A program made the position numbers and the translations under genes. The notes below the pieces were generated by a model that did not search any database, was not told where the DNA came from, and was given only the letters and a program-made list of their open reading frames with translations. From an uncultured Bacilli bacterium (GTDB taxonomy: Bacteria; Bacillota_I; Bacilli_A; RF39; UBA660): a stretch of DNA of 16,530 bases. Where the stretch lies: the NCBI GenBank assembly GCA_947598425.1, contig CANQFH010000014.1, positions 1 through 16,530 of the forward strand. Direction: 5' to 3'. Positions 1-7,711 of this stretch are shown piece after piece. Position 1 is the first letter of the stretch, and each line of letters begins with the position of its first letter.

Positions 1-427
1 TAATATAACTGGAGTCTATGATATGTCAGGTGGTGCTTGGGAATATGTTGCAGGATATAGATTAAATTCAGGAGATAAAAATAAAAGTGGTTTTGAAGAA
101 ACAGAAATAACTGGCACATATAAAGATTATATAGATCAATATGATCAATCAAGTACTGTTATCTCATATAATAAAAGAATCTTAGGTGATGCTACCGGAG
201 AAATGGGACCATTCTATACATTTAAAGATGGTGATGACAATAATCGTTATCATAATAGTTGGTATGCCGACTACTCGTACTTTGTTGACGCTTCCTACCC
301 TTGGTTCAATCGGGGTGGCGTTTGGAGCCGCGGAGTTTTGGCCGGTCAGTTCTACTTCACTAGGTCCACTGGTGGTGCGTTCGCCTTCGGTGGTTTCCGT
401 CTAGTTTTATCAATAAGTGAAACATAA
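1..427 (+). CDS. 3' part of a C-type-lectin/FGE-fold protein, probable DGR target (5' truncated by window)
   Basis: The reading frame is open from base 2 to the stop at 425-427, so the start lies left of the window; the ATG at 23 is internal. The visible ~141 residues contain VYDMSGGAWEYVAGY, which resembles the DMxGNVWEW segment of formylglycine-generating-enzyme (FGE-sulfatase) domains, a C-type-lectin-like fold, and the protein ends with GGFRLVL, like the GFR core strand closing that fold. Before the end comes a PWFNRGG motif and a Gly/aromatic-rich tail. Proteins with this fold are the classic variable ligand-binding targets of diversity-generating retroelements. The last ~45 codons are strikingly G/C/T-rich and A-poor (see the variable region entry). 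The unseen N-terminus would show whether it is secreted or pilin-like. Fold call is fairly secure; binding function is inferred from the family. Confidence 0.75.
   Translation, partial: NITGVYDMSGGAWEYVAGYRLNSGDKNKSGFEETEITGTYKDYIDQYDQSSTVISYNKRILGDATGEMGPFYTFKDGDDNNRYHNSWYADYSYFVDASYPWFNRGGVWSRGVLAGQFYFTRSTGGAFAFGGFRLVLSISET
265..405 (+). other. Probable DGR variable region (VR), boundaries approximate
   Basis: Over 281-400 I count 68 G+C of 120 (57%) and only 11 A (9%) on the coding strand. The same gene at 61-180 has 28 G+C of 120 (23%) and 58 A (48%). Composition changes within a few codons near 265 and returns to AT-rich after about 405, inside one open frame. Nearly all codons in the loop part after PWFNRGG end in C or T (gtt, agc, cgc, ttc, tac, act, tcc, ggt, gcc), as expected if template AAY codons were rewritten to NNY by adenine-specific mutagenesis. 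The stretch ends at the GFR strand, the usual VR end. No template repeat is in the window, so exact ends and the IMH cannot be set. Confidence 0.65.
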
Positions 428-441
428 TTATTAACATTATA

Positions 442-479
442 AAAAACCCTAGTTGAATTTATATCCAATTAGGGTTTTT
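442..479. terminator. Bidirectional intrinsic terminator between convergent genes
   Basis: Arms 442-455 and 466-479 pair over 14 bp with one G-T wobble, around a 10-nt loop. The stem starts with an A-run and ends with a T-run, so it can end transcription of the lectin-fold gene on plus and of the coiled-coil gene on minus. Confidence 0.9.
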
Positions 480-511
480 ATAACTATATATTATATAATT
501 TATCTTTAAAA

Positions 512-1849
512 TTATAGTACTTCGTATACAGCTTCGTATCCTCTTATATCAATCTTATTATCGTATTTAACTGTATAAGTTCTCCAACCTACAAATTTAT
601 ATCCAGCTTTAGCTTTTGGAGCTGTAAGAGTAAAGCTTTCTTTACTATCTCTTAATCCTTCAAGTCTTACACTTACTTTAGCAGTATTGAAATGTCCAGT
701 AAATCCTTCACATTTTGCTAAATCACAACTCATTTCAACCCACCAAATCTCACCATTCTTAAGACCTTCTGATTTATTAACTGTTATTTTAGAATTACTA
801 TCTAATTGTGTACCAATATTTGATTTAACTCTATTTAGAGATTGAATGTATCTTTCTTCTTCAGCATTAGATGGAGCACTTTTAAAAGTAAATGTTCTGT
901 CTCCAGGTAATGGATCTTGGCTTTCTTGAGTACGACTATTGACTTCTTCACTTTGTCTTCTAATATCTTCTTCCCAAGCTTCACGTTCTTGTCTTTTTCT
1001 TTCTTCTTCAGCTTCTTGATCCGCTCTTTCTTGAGCAGCTTTTTCAGCTTCAGCTTTCCTTTCAGCTTCTAATCTTGCTGCTTCTTCATTAGCTTTTCTT
1101 TCACTTTCAGCAGCAGTATCTAAAACCCATTGAGGTAAAGAACCATTTTTATTTGTATTTTCTTCTGGTTCTGTTGATTTAGTTGCTTGTTTTGTAGATT
1201 GCTTAGTTGTTTGCTTAGTAGTTTGTTTAGTTGTTTGCTTTGGAGCTTCTTCTTCTTTTTTTGTTTCATTAATTTTAGCAGTTTCTTGAGCTTGAGCTTC
1301 AGCTTGAACTTGTTCTTCTACTATTTTTTTATTTTCTTCAGCCTTCTTAACATTATTTAAAGCTTCTGTTTTATTTTCTTCAGCTTTTTTAACATTTTCA
1401 GTAGCTGTTTGAACTTTTTCTTCAGCAGCCTTTTTAGTACTTTCAGCTTTTTTTATTTCAGCTTCGACAGCTTTAACTTTAGCTTCAGCAGCTTTTCTTT
1501 CACTTTCAGTTTTAGCAGCATTTACTTGAGCTTGAGCTTCAGTTTTGGCTTTTTCAGCCTTTTCAATTGCTTCATTAGCTTTTTTAACTTCATTTTGAGC
1601 TTCATTTTGAGCAGCAGTAGCTTCTACTAATGCTTGATCAGCTTCATCAGCTTTAGCTTGAGCTTCTTGAACTTCTTTTTCAGCTTCATCCACTTCATTA
1701 GCATTTTTTAATTCATTGACATCATTAACTACAAGTGAATGTTCTGTTTTAAATACATTATTTTTAACAGCTAGAGTATATCCAACTGCGGTTGCAGCAC
1801 CAGCAGCAATAAGTAAACCTGTAATAGTTTTCATCGATAATTTATTCAT
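512..1849 (-). CDS. Membrane-anchored Ala/Glu/Lys-rich coiled-coil surface protein
   Basis: This 445-residue protein is not a family I can name. The start at 1849 is chosen because AGAGAGGGA lies just upstream; a longer frame from 1909 would begin upstream of the -10 of the promoter. Residues ~9-27 are hydrophobic (signal peptide or anchor). Residues ~45-215 are heptad-like A/E/K/Q-rich sequence predicting a long coiled coil. A Thr-Lys-Gln repeat linker follows, then a second charged helix rich in Glu, Arg and Ala. The last ~130 residues form a compact domain with a CDLAKC cysteine pair and an ending like AGYKFVGW...YEAVYEV, reminiscent of InlB/Flg_new-type surface repeats. No LPxTG is seen. 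The build suggests a stalk with a terminal domain projecting from the cell, which is inference. It converges on the probable DGR target gene and shares its terminator. Confidence 0.8.
   Translation of the reverse strand: MNKLSMKTITGLLIAAGAATAVGYTLAVKNNVFKTEHSLVVNDVNELKNANEVDEAEKEVQEAQAKADEADQALVEATAAQNEAQNEVKKANEAIEKAEKAKTEAQAQVNAAKTESERKAAEAKVKAVEAEIKKAESTKKAAEEKVQTATENVKKAEENKTEALNNVKKAEENKKIVEEQVQAEAQAQETAKINETKKEEEAPKQTTKQTTKQTTKQSTKQATKSTEPEENTNKNGSLPQWVLDTAAESERKANEEAARLEAERKAEAEKAAQERADQEAEEERKRQEREAWEEDIRRQSEEVNSRTQESQDPLPGDRTFTFKSAPSNAEEERYIQSLNRVKSNIGTQLDSNSKITVNKSEGLKNGEIWWVEMSCDLAKCEGFTGHFNTAKVSVRLEGLRDSKESFTLTAPKAKAGYKFVGWRTYTVKYDNKIDIRGYEAVYEVL
1179..1238 (-). repeat. Five 12-bp tandem repeats encoding the TKQT linker
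   Basis: Five consecutive 12-bp units (1179-1190, 1191-1202, 1203-1214, 1215-1226, 1227-1238) of the ttagttgtttgc type encode Lys-Gln-Thr-Thr and variants such as KQST and KQAT inside the coiled-coil protein. The units at 1203 and 1227 are identical, so copy number may vary by slippage. Confidence 0.85.
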
Positions 1850-1877
1850 TATCAATCCCTCTCTTTCATTTGTTAGT

Positions 1878-1906
1878 ATTATATTATATTTTATGTAAAA
1901 TGTAAA
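1878..1906 (-). promoter_or_regulatory. Sigma-A promoter of the coiled-coil protein gene
   Basis: On the minus strand TTTACA (1901-1906) and TATAAT (1878-1883) are separated by exactly 17 bp. The -35 lies in the left arm of an inverted repeat. Confidence 0.8.
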
Positions 1907-1927
1907 CATTTACACTACATGTTTACA
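1901..1927. promoter_or_regulatory. Inverted repeat, candidate operator between divergent genes
   Basis: TGTAAACA (1901-1908) and TGTTTACA (1920-1927) are perfect 8-bp inverted copies with an 11-bp spacer, and a third TTTACA sits at 1909-1914. The left arm contains the minus-strand -35. The right arm contains a TTTACA (1922-1927) spaced 17 bp from a weak TATTTT (1945-1950) that could serve the Clp gene. A dimeric regulator binding here could control both genes; this is inference, since an inverted repeat also arises simply from two TTTACA -35 boxes facing apart. Confidence 0.4.
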
Positions 1928-2019
1928 ACCAATTTATGGGAAAATATTTTTGATTACTTTGTATAAAATATTCCTAAACATAACATTATATTCATAGAAT
2001 TAATGAGGGAGATTAGATT

Positions 2020-4140
2020 ATGTTTAATAATTTTGGAGTACAGGTATCAAATATATTTAAAAAAGCTGAAGAAGAAAGATATGAATTACATCATCCCTAT
2101 GTGGGTACGGAACATCTTCTTTTAGCCTTATTATCTACAGATAATGAAGTCAAGGAATACTTAAAAGAATTTAATTTAACTTATGAATTATTTAGAAAAG
2201 AATTAATAATGGTAGTAGGAAATGCGACCAAAAGTAGTGAACTTAATTTATATACACCATTATTAAAAAGAGTTATCAATAATGCAATTGAAAATGCTAA
2301 AGAAAATAATAATGGCATTGTTACCCCTAAACATTTATTATCATCTATTTTAGAAGAAGGGGAAGGTATTGCTATTAGGTTAATAATTAGTATGGGTATT
2401 GATATCGATGATGTTTATGATAATTTAAATAAGAGTAATAAAAGTAGTAAAAAATTAGAAATATTAGAAACAGGTACCTTATTAAATGATACAATTGATT
2501 TAGAAGAAAATGTTATTGGTCGTGATAAAGAAATTGAGGCCATTATTGAGACTCTTTTAAGAAAAAAGAAAAATAATCCTATTTTAATTGGTGATGCTGG
2601 AGTAGGTAAAACCGCTATTGTTGAAGAATTAACGAGAAGAATTATTCGCAAAGAAGTGCCTGATAGTCTATTTGATGCTAAAATTGTTGCTTTAGAAATG
2701 GGCTCTTTAGTATCTGGAACTAAATATCGTGGAGAATTTGAAGAAAAATTAACTAAAATAATTAAAGAATTAGAAAAAGAAAAAAATATTATTTTATTTA
2801 TAGATGAAATTCATTCCATGGTAAGTGCTGGTGGAGCTGAAGGAGCCATTACTGCTGGAGATATTTTTAAACCCGCTCTTGCTCGTGGTAAAATAAAATG
2901 TATTGGAGCTACTACTCGTGAAGAATATCAAACTTATTTTACTGATAAAGCTCTAATGCGTCGTTTTGAAGTCATTAATGTTACTGAACCTAATAAAATG
3001 GAAACTAAAAATATTTTAATGAAAGTTAAAAGTGAATATGAACACCATCATCATGTAAGTATTTCCGAAAAAGAAATTGATAAAATTTTAGAATATGCTG
3101 ATATCTTTTTAAAAAATAAAAAGAATCCTGATAAATGTATCGATTTTCTAGATTCAGTATGTTCTAAAGTAAAAACTCAAAGTAATAATAGTAGTGAAAT
3201 CAAAAAACTATATCAAAGATTAGAATATTTAAAAAAAGCTAAAACTACCAGTATTCAAAATAATGATTATGAAGAAGCTTTAAATATATATAATGAAGAA
3301 GTGGAAATTAATAAAAAAATTAAAAATATTACTTTATATAAAGAACAAAAAGTAAGTGAACAAGATATTATTAAAGTTTTAGAAAATAAAACTAATATGA
3401 TCTTTACTGAAGAGAAAATGAATTTTTTAAATATAATCAAAGAAGATGTTAATAAAGATTTATTTAATGTTGATTCCTATATAACAGAAATTAATAATCT
3501 AATTAAAGATAATTTAAAAAATAAGAAAGGATTCTTAAAGGTATATTTAACTGGAGGAGCTAATTTAGGTAAAAGTACGATAGTTAAGAAAATAGCTTAT
3601 AATATTCCTAATACTAACTTTATTAGAATAGACTTAAAAGAATATAAAACACCTTATGATATTTCTAAATTAATTGGAACATCTAAAGGATATATTGGTT
3701 ATAATGATGAACATTTATTAAGTAGTTTAAAAAATAATAATTTTAGTATTATATTATTTGATAATTATAGTATAGGTCATAGTAGTATTAAAGACTTAAT
3801 TAAAGAAATATTAAAAGAGGGATATATTACTGATAATAAAGGAGATAAAATCTATTTTAATCATACTTTTATATTTATAACAGATGATATTAATAATAAA
3901 GAAAAGATTGGTTTTAATAAAGAGAGTAGTTTAAAAGAAACAAATGAATTAGAAGATTTAGTGGATGCTACTATAAAGTTTAAAAACTTAGATAAAGAAA
4001 CATTAAGTTTATATTTAGAAAAGTTTAATATTAAAAATAAAGAACAAATAATTAATTTAAGTAATTATGAAAAATATAATTATAAAAATGTTAATAAATT
4101 AATTAAAGAAGAATTATTAAAAGAAAAAGTTAACTGCTAG
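2020..4140 (+). CDS. ClpC-like AAA+ unfoldase with degenerate second ATPase domain
   Basis: This 706-residue Clp/Hsp100 protein is shorter than typical ClpC (~810-850). It has an N-terminal Clp repeat domain (~1-140, with the HPYVGTEHLLLALL signature), a complete first AAA+ module (Walker A GDAGVGKT 191-198, Walker B with D262-E263, arginine region ALMRRFEV), a short middle coiled coil, then a second module. In the second, Walker A reads GGANLGKS (512-519), the pore loop GYIGY is kept, but Walker B has D581-N582 instead of Asp-Glu, and the usual NRxD arginine-finger segment is replaced by LEDLVDATIKF. The IGF tripeptide (630-632), the usual ClpP-docking motif, is present in the expected place. 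I infer a ClpP-linked unfoldase driven mainly by its first ring. GAGGGAG lies before the ATG. No mcsA/mcsB/ctsR neighbours are present, so it is not the classic clpC operon. Confidence 0.85.
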   Translation: MFNNFGVQVSNIFKKAEEERYELHHPYVGTEHLLLALLSTDNEVKEYLKEFNLTYELFRKELIMVVGNATKSSELNLYTPLLKRVINNAIENAKENNNGIVTPKHLLSSILEEGEGIAIRLIISMGIDIDDVYDNLNKSNKSSKKLEILETGTLLNDTIDLEENVIGRDKEIEAIIETLLRKKKNNPILIGDAGVGKTAIVEELTRRIIRKEVPDSLFDAKIVALEMGSLVSGTKYRGEFEEKLTKIIKELEKEKNIILFIDEIHSMVSAGGAEGAITAGDIFKPALARGKIKCIGATTREEYQTYFTDKALMRRFEVINVTEPNKMETKNILMKVKSEYEHHHHVSISEKEIDKILEYADIFLKNKKNPDKCIDFLDSVCSKVKTQSNNSSEIKKLYQRLEYLKKAKTTSIQNNDYEEALNIYNEEVEINKKIKNITLYKEQKVSEQDIIKVLENKTNMIFTEEKMNFLNIIKEDVNKDLFNVDSYITEINNLIKDNLKNKKGFLKVYLTGGANLGKSTIVKKIAYNIPNTNFIRIDLKEYKTPYDISKLIGTSKGYIGYNDEHLLSSLKNNNFSIILFDNYSIGHSSIKDLIKEILKEGYITDNKGDKIYFNHTFIFITDDINNKEKIGFNKESSLKETNELEDLVDATIKFKNLDKETLSLYLEKFNIKNKEQIINLSNYEKYNYKNVNKLIKEELLKEKVNC

Positions 4141-4152
4141 TTAATTTTTTTT
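4124..4152 (+). terminator. Intrinsic terminator overlapping the Clp stop codon
   Basis: An AT-rich stem (core TTAACT 4130-4135 with AGTTAA 4139-4144, extended by a G-T and A-T pairs) with a 3-nt loop is followed by eight Ts. The TAG stop at 4138-4140 is inside the hairpin. Confidence 0.7.
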
Positions 4153-4167
4153 ATTAACTTCTTTTGT

Positions 4168-4196
4168 TTGACACGAATTTATGAATATTTTATAAT
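4168..4196 (+). promoter_or_regulatory. Consensus sigma-A promoter
   Basis: TTGACA (4168-4173), 17-bp spacer, TATAAT (4191-4196): a perfect match to the housekeeping consensus, ~24 bp before the start codon of the next gene, which has GGAGG at 4209-4213. Confidence 0.9.
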
Positions 4197-4219
4197 ATCA
4201 TTTTAAATGGAGGAATATT

Positions 4220-5077
4220 ATGACAAATATTAATGATGATATTCTAAAATTACCTAAAATTATGAATGGTACTCTTGATGGTGATTGGAATAGTATTTAT
4301 TCCAGAAATACAGAAGATTTGAATCGAATTGCAAGTCATATCGATTTTAGAAATAAAGAAATCTATTCTGTTCTATCATCATCAGATATTCTTTTTTATT
4401 TATATTTAAATGGTGCCAAAAAAGTAGATACTTTTGATATTAATTCTTTAACGTATAGATATTATTTTTTGAGGAAATGGTTGTTAGAAAGTAATTTTTT
4501 AGATGCTGAAAATTTGGGAATCAAAGAGATTGATTCTATTATTAAAAGTCACAGAAATGCTAATGATATTAATGAAAGAGAAAGTTGTTTGTTATGGCAA
4601 TATTATTTAGATTTAAAACAAAAAGAAAAATTTTATGAAGAAAGTTCTTTTAGGTTTTATAACGATGCCTTGTTTGAGAATTGTTATATGAAATTTGATT
4701 TTCCTTATAGTGAAGAAGAGATTAAAAAATTAGTGGATAAATTAAATTCTAATAAACTTGATTTTGAAGTAATTGATATTCTGTCTGATTCTTATAATAA
4801 TTCCCAAAAGTATGATATAGTATATTTATCTAATATATTAGACTTGAAAACTGCAAATTATGTTGAAAACGCAATGAATAATATGAATAAATTATTAAAA
4901 GACAATGGTATTGTGGTATGTACAAATATGGTAAATCATCCGTACTTTGATTTATTTAGTGAACAAACAAATATTTTTTCTAAATATTTCGAATATGAAA
5001 TATTAGATATTGAATTAAGAGGAATTGCCAAAAACCGTGTAAAATATTATAAATATACCAAAAAAGCTAACCCATAA
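4220..5077 (+). CDS. DUF3419-like SAM-dependent transferase-fold protein
   Basis: This 285-residue soluble protein has a Rossmann methyltransferase-like pattern. EIYSVLSSSDILFYLYLNGAKKV-TFDIN (about residues 46-75) resembles the glycine-motif and acidic-strand region, with the usual Gly-rich loop replaced by SSSD. YDIVYLSNILDL (~200-211) and LLKDNGIVVCTNM resemble the motif after which a candidate SAM enzyme closes its sheet. The spacing and the SSSD...DIN and YLSNI motifs recall DUF3419, the family of BtaA, which moves the aminocarboxypropyl group of SAM. The substrate cannot be read from sequence. It is a single gene with its own strong promoter and stands convergent to the Ca2+ ATPase gene, so context adds little. 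Confidence in a SAM-binding fold is moderate; in DUF3419 specifically, lower. Confidence 0.6.
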   Translation: MTNINDDILKLPKIMNGTLDGDWNSIYSRNTEDLNRIASHIDFRNKEIYSVLSSSDILFYLYLNGAKKVDTFDINSLTYRYYFLRKWLLESNFLDAENLGIKEIDSIIKSHRNANDINERESCLLWQYYLDLKQKEKFYEESSFRFYNDALFENCYMKFDFPYSEEEIKKLVDKLNSNKLDFEVIDILSDSYNNSQKYDIVYLSNILDLKTANYVENAMNNMNKLLKDNGIVVCTNMVNHPYFDLFSEQTNIFSKYFEYEILDIELRGIAKNRVKYYKYTKKANP

Positions 5078-5085
5078 GATTAGCT
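5060..5085 (-). terminator. Intrinsic terminator of the P-type ATPase gene
   Basis: On minus, AGCTAATC pairs with GGTTAGCT (8 bp including one T-G) around a 5-nt loop and runs into a T tract (A-run at 5060-5064 on plus). It overlaps the ATPase stop codon and lies in the 3' end of the convergent gene. On plus it has no T tract, so that gene may not be terminated here. Confidence 0.75.
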
Positions 5086-7645
5086 ATACTTCAATTTTAA
5101 TTCCTTTTTTCTTTAATATTAATTTTCTTATAAAATCTATAGGAATTACTGTTAATGCTAATAAGATTACTAATATTAATTCATATGGTAACATTCCATA
5201 AGTTCTAAATAAATCATGACCATTATATATTAATAATATTTGAGCAATGATAATAAAAGAGAAGATAATAATAAATACTTTATTTTTAGTAATATTGGAT
5301 AATATATTTAATCTTTCAGTTCGGGAATTAAAAGCATTAAAGATACCTATAAAAATAAATAGAGCAAAATAAGAGGTCATAAAATATTTATTTTCACTTC
5401 TAAATATTTCTTTAAATAAAGGTAATTTTAAGAATAGTATACAAAGTAGTGAAGAATATAGGCCATTAAAGATTATTTGCGAATACATATATTTATTAAT
5501 AATAGGTTCATCTATTTTTTTAGGTTGATGGTTCATATAATATTTAAGTGGAGCTTCATATGAAAAAGCTAGTCCTGCTAAAGTATCCATAATCATATTT
5601 AACCATAACATTTGAATAATTGTAATGGGAGTACTAATACCAATAAAAGAACCAATAATAGATAAAGAAAGAGCAGTAATATTAACTGTTAATTGATAAA
5701 TAACAAATCTTCTAATACTTTTAAAAATAGTTCTACCATATAATATAGCTTTACTTATAGATAAAATATTATTATCTAAAATAACAACATCACTAGCTTC
5801 TTTACTAACTTCAGTACCACTTCCCATTGCAAAACCTACATTAGCTTTCTTTAGGGCAGGAGCATCATTAACTCCATCTCCAGTCATTCCTACAATTAAA
5901 TTTTCTTCTTCTAAAATACTCACTAAGCGACTTTTATCTTGGGGTAGTGCTCTTGCAACTACTTTTAATTTATGAACTATTTTTTTAATATCTTCATCAC
6001 TTAATTTATTAAATTCACTACTAGTTAATACAATATCATCTTCTTTAGTAATAATCTGACATTCTCTAGCAATACTTTTAGCAGTCTCTTTAGCATCCCC
6101 AGTAATCATAATCACGTTAATTCCGGCATTAGTAATTAAACTAATGCCTTCACTAGCTTCTTTTCTTAAATCATCTTTTAATGTTAAAAATCCTAAAAAT
6201 GTTAAATTATCATCTTCTTTGTTACCTTTAGCAATAACAATAACTCTAATACCTTTTTTAGTATGTCTAGTTATTTCTCTACTAATTATTTCTTTATTTA
6301 ATAATATTTTTTCTTCACCTTTACTATTTAAATATTTATAACATTTAGGTAAGATAACTTCGCTAGCTCCCTTTAAATAGACATTATTATCGATATAGAC
6401 AGCACTATATTTTTTTTCACTATCAAAAGGAATAAATTTTTTTATTGGATATTGTTTATTATTAGGTTTTAAAAAACTAATTAAAGCTTTATCAGTAGAG
6501 TTACCTCCAATTACTTTACCATTACTAAGAATACTTTCATTATTAATTATAATCGCTTTATAAATATCTTCATAAATTTGAATATTATTAATATCTTTTT
6601 TCGTATAACATTTTAAATCTCCAGTATATAGAGAAGTTACTTCTAAAATGCCTTTAGTTAAAGTACCAGTTTTATCTGTTAAAAGATAATTTAAATTACC
6701 ACTAGTTTCAATCCCTATAGGTCGACGTACTAAAACATTATCTTTTAACATTCTTTTCATATTTGATGATAATACTAAAGTAATCATCATTGGTAATCCT
6801 TCAGGAACCGCTACTATGATAATAGTAACTGCAAGAGTTAGGGCATAGATTAAATAATTAACAATAATCTTCGGAGTAGTAATAGTATAAATAATTAAAT
6901 CAAAATCAAAGTTATTTTCAATAAATATTTTATTAAATAAGTAAGAAAGTGTCACCACAAAAGCCCCTAAATAACCTATTTTACTAATAATTTTAGCTAA
7001 ACCATATAATCTTTTTTTTAGTGGAGAAGTTGGATTTACTTCTTGTATTTCTAAAGATATCTTCCCATATAAAGTATTATTACCAACTTTTTTTACTAAC
7101 ATTTTACCATTACCATTAGTAACTACCGATCCTCTAAATAATTCATTAGTATTGGTATTTTTCTTAATATCTTTAGCTTCTCCAGTAAGGGATGATTCAT
7201 TACAAAGAAGACTACCACTTATTAAAATCCCATCTGCAGGTATTTGATCTCCAGTATTTAAGATAATAATATCCCCAACAACAACTTCATTAATAATTAT
7301 TTCTTTTAAAATATTATCTCTTAATACTTTAACTTTAATTTTACTAGCATCTTCTTGTAATCTTTTAAAGGCAGCTTCACTGCCGTATTCTGATATTGTT
7401 GAAATAAATGACGCTAACATAACAGCAATAGCAATACCGATAGTTTCATACCAATCATATTTAGAAAATATAAATAATAATTTAATACCTAACGCTATCA
7501 AAAGTATTTTAATTATGGGATCTCCTAAAGATTCTAATAGTAATTTAAAAAAAGTTTTCTGTTTAACTTTAGTAAATTCATTACTTCCATACATTTTTCT
7601 ATTAATAATTACTTCTTCAGAACTAAGACCATTATAGTTTATCAT
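5084..7645 (-). CDS. Calcium-translocating P-type ATPase, PMCA (P2B) type
   Basis: This 853-residue membrane pump would export Ca2+ using ATP. Motifs in order: actuator TGEA (154-157), the metal-binding TM4 motif VAVPEGLP (PEGL 281-284), phosphorylation motif DKTGTLT with D324, TGDAKETA, and hinge MTGDGVNDAPALKKANVGFAMG. The TM6 motif NMIMDTLAGLA matches the N/D Ca2+ ligand pattern of PMCA-type pumps, and PEGLP rather than a heavy-metal CPC argues for Ca2+. Several TM segments flank the cytosolic domains, with four more at the C-terminus. No N-terminal metal-binding or C-terminal calmodulin extension exists. Length is normal for bacterial members. The start at 7645 has GGGTGA about 10 nt upstream, slightly distant; the three-codon frame ATGATTAAATGA sits just before and overlaps the start. 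It follows trmL, from which a terminator separates it. Confidence 0.9.
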   Translation of the reverse strand: MINYNGLSSEEVIINRKMYGSNEFTKVKQKTFFKLLLESLGDPIIKILLIALGIKLLFIFSKYDWYETIGIAIAVMLASFISTISEYGSEAAFKRLQEDASKIKVKVLRDNILKEIIINEVVVGDIIILNTGDQIPADGILISGSLLCNESSLTGEAKDIKKNTNTNELFRGSVVTNGNGKMLVKKVGNNTLYGKISLEIQEVNPTSPLKKRLYGLAKIISKIGYLGAFVVTLSYLFNKIFIENNFDFDLIIYTITTPKIIVNYLIYALTLAVTIIIVAVPEGLPMMITLVLSSNMKRMLKDNVLVRRPIGIETSGNLNYLLTDKTGTLTKGILEVTSLYTGDLKCYTKKDINNIQIYEDIYKAIIINNESILSNGKVIGGNSTDKALISFLKPNNKQYPIKKFIPFDSEKKYSAVYIDNNVYLKGASEVILPKCYKYLNSKGEEKILLNKEIISREITRHTKKGIRVIVIAKGNKEDDNLTFLGFLTLKDDLRKEASEGISLITNAGINVIMITGDAKETAKSIARECQIITKEDDIVLTSSEFNKLSDEDIKKIVHKLKVVARALPQDKSRLVSILEEENLIVGMTGDGVNDAPALKKANVGFAMGSGTEVSKEASDVVILDNNILSISKAILYGRTIFKSIRRFVIYQLTVNITALSLSIIGSFIGISTPITIIQMLWLNMIMDTLAGLAFSYEAPLKYYMNHQPKKIDEPIINKYMYSQIIFNGLYSSLLCILFLKLPLFKEIFRSENKYFMTSYFALFIFIGIFNAFNSRTERLNILSNITKNKVFIIIFSFIIIAQILLIYNGHDLFRTYGMLPYELILVILLALTVIPIDFIRKLILKKKGIKIEV

Positions 7646-7684
7646 TTAATCATATTCACCCAGTTAAGAATATGTTAAATAAAT

Positions 7685-7711
7685 AAAAAAAATGCTAGAT
7701 ATCAGCATCTT
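7685..7711 (-). terminator. Intrinsic terminator of trmL, overlapping its stop codon
   Basis: On minus, ATGCT (7704-7708) pairs with AGCAT (7692-7696), extended by wobble and A-T pairs, around a short loop, followed by about seven Ts. The trmL TAG stop at 7695-7697 is in the stem. Confidence 0.75.

Noticed and set aside
265..405. GC-rich segment as foreign DNA or an assembly chimera
   Set aside because: The frame stays open across both joins, the protein continues the lectin-fold pattern up to GFR, and loss of A is more specific than a general GC rise. A chimera cannot be excluded wholly without reads.
1409..1630. Plus-strand Phe/Ser-rich open frame
   Set aside because: It is the antisense of the Ala/Glu/Lys coiled-coil repeats, has low complexity and no ribosome site.
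1920..2020. CtsR heptad operator before the Clp gene
   Set aside because: No GGTCAAA direct repeats are present; the only ordered element is the TGTAAACA inverted repeat.
7646..7660. Regulatory mini-ORF before the Ca2+ ATPase
   Set aside because: ATG-ATT-AAA-TGA is only three codons and its spacing from GGGTGA is too short; likely chance in AT-rich DNA.
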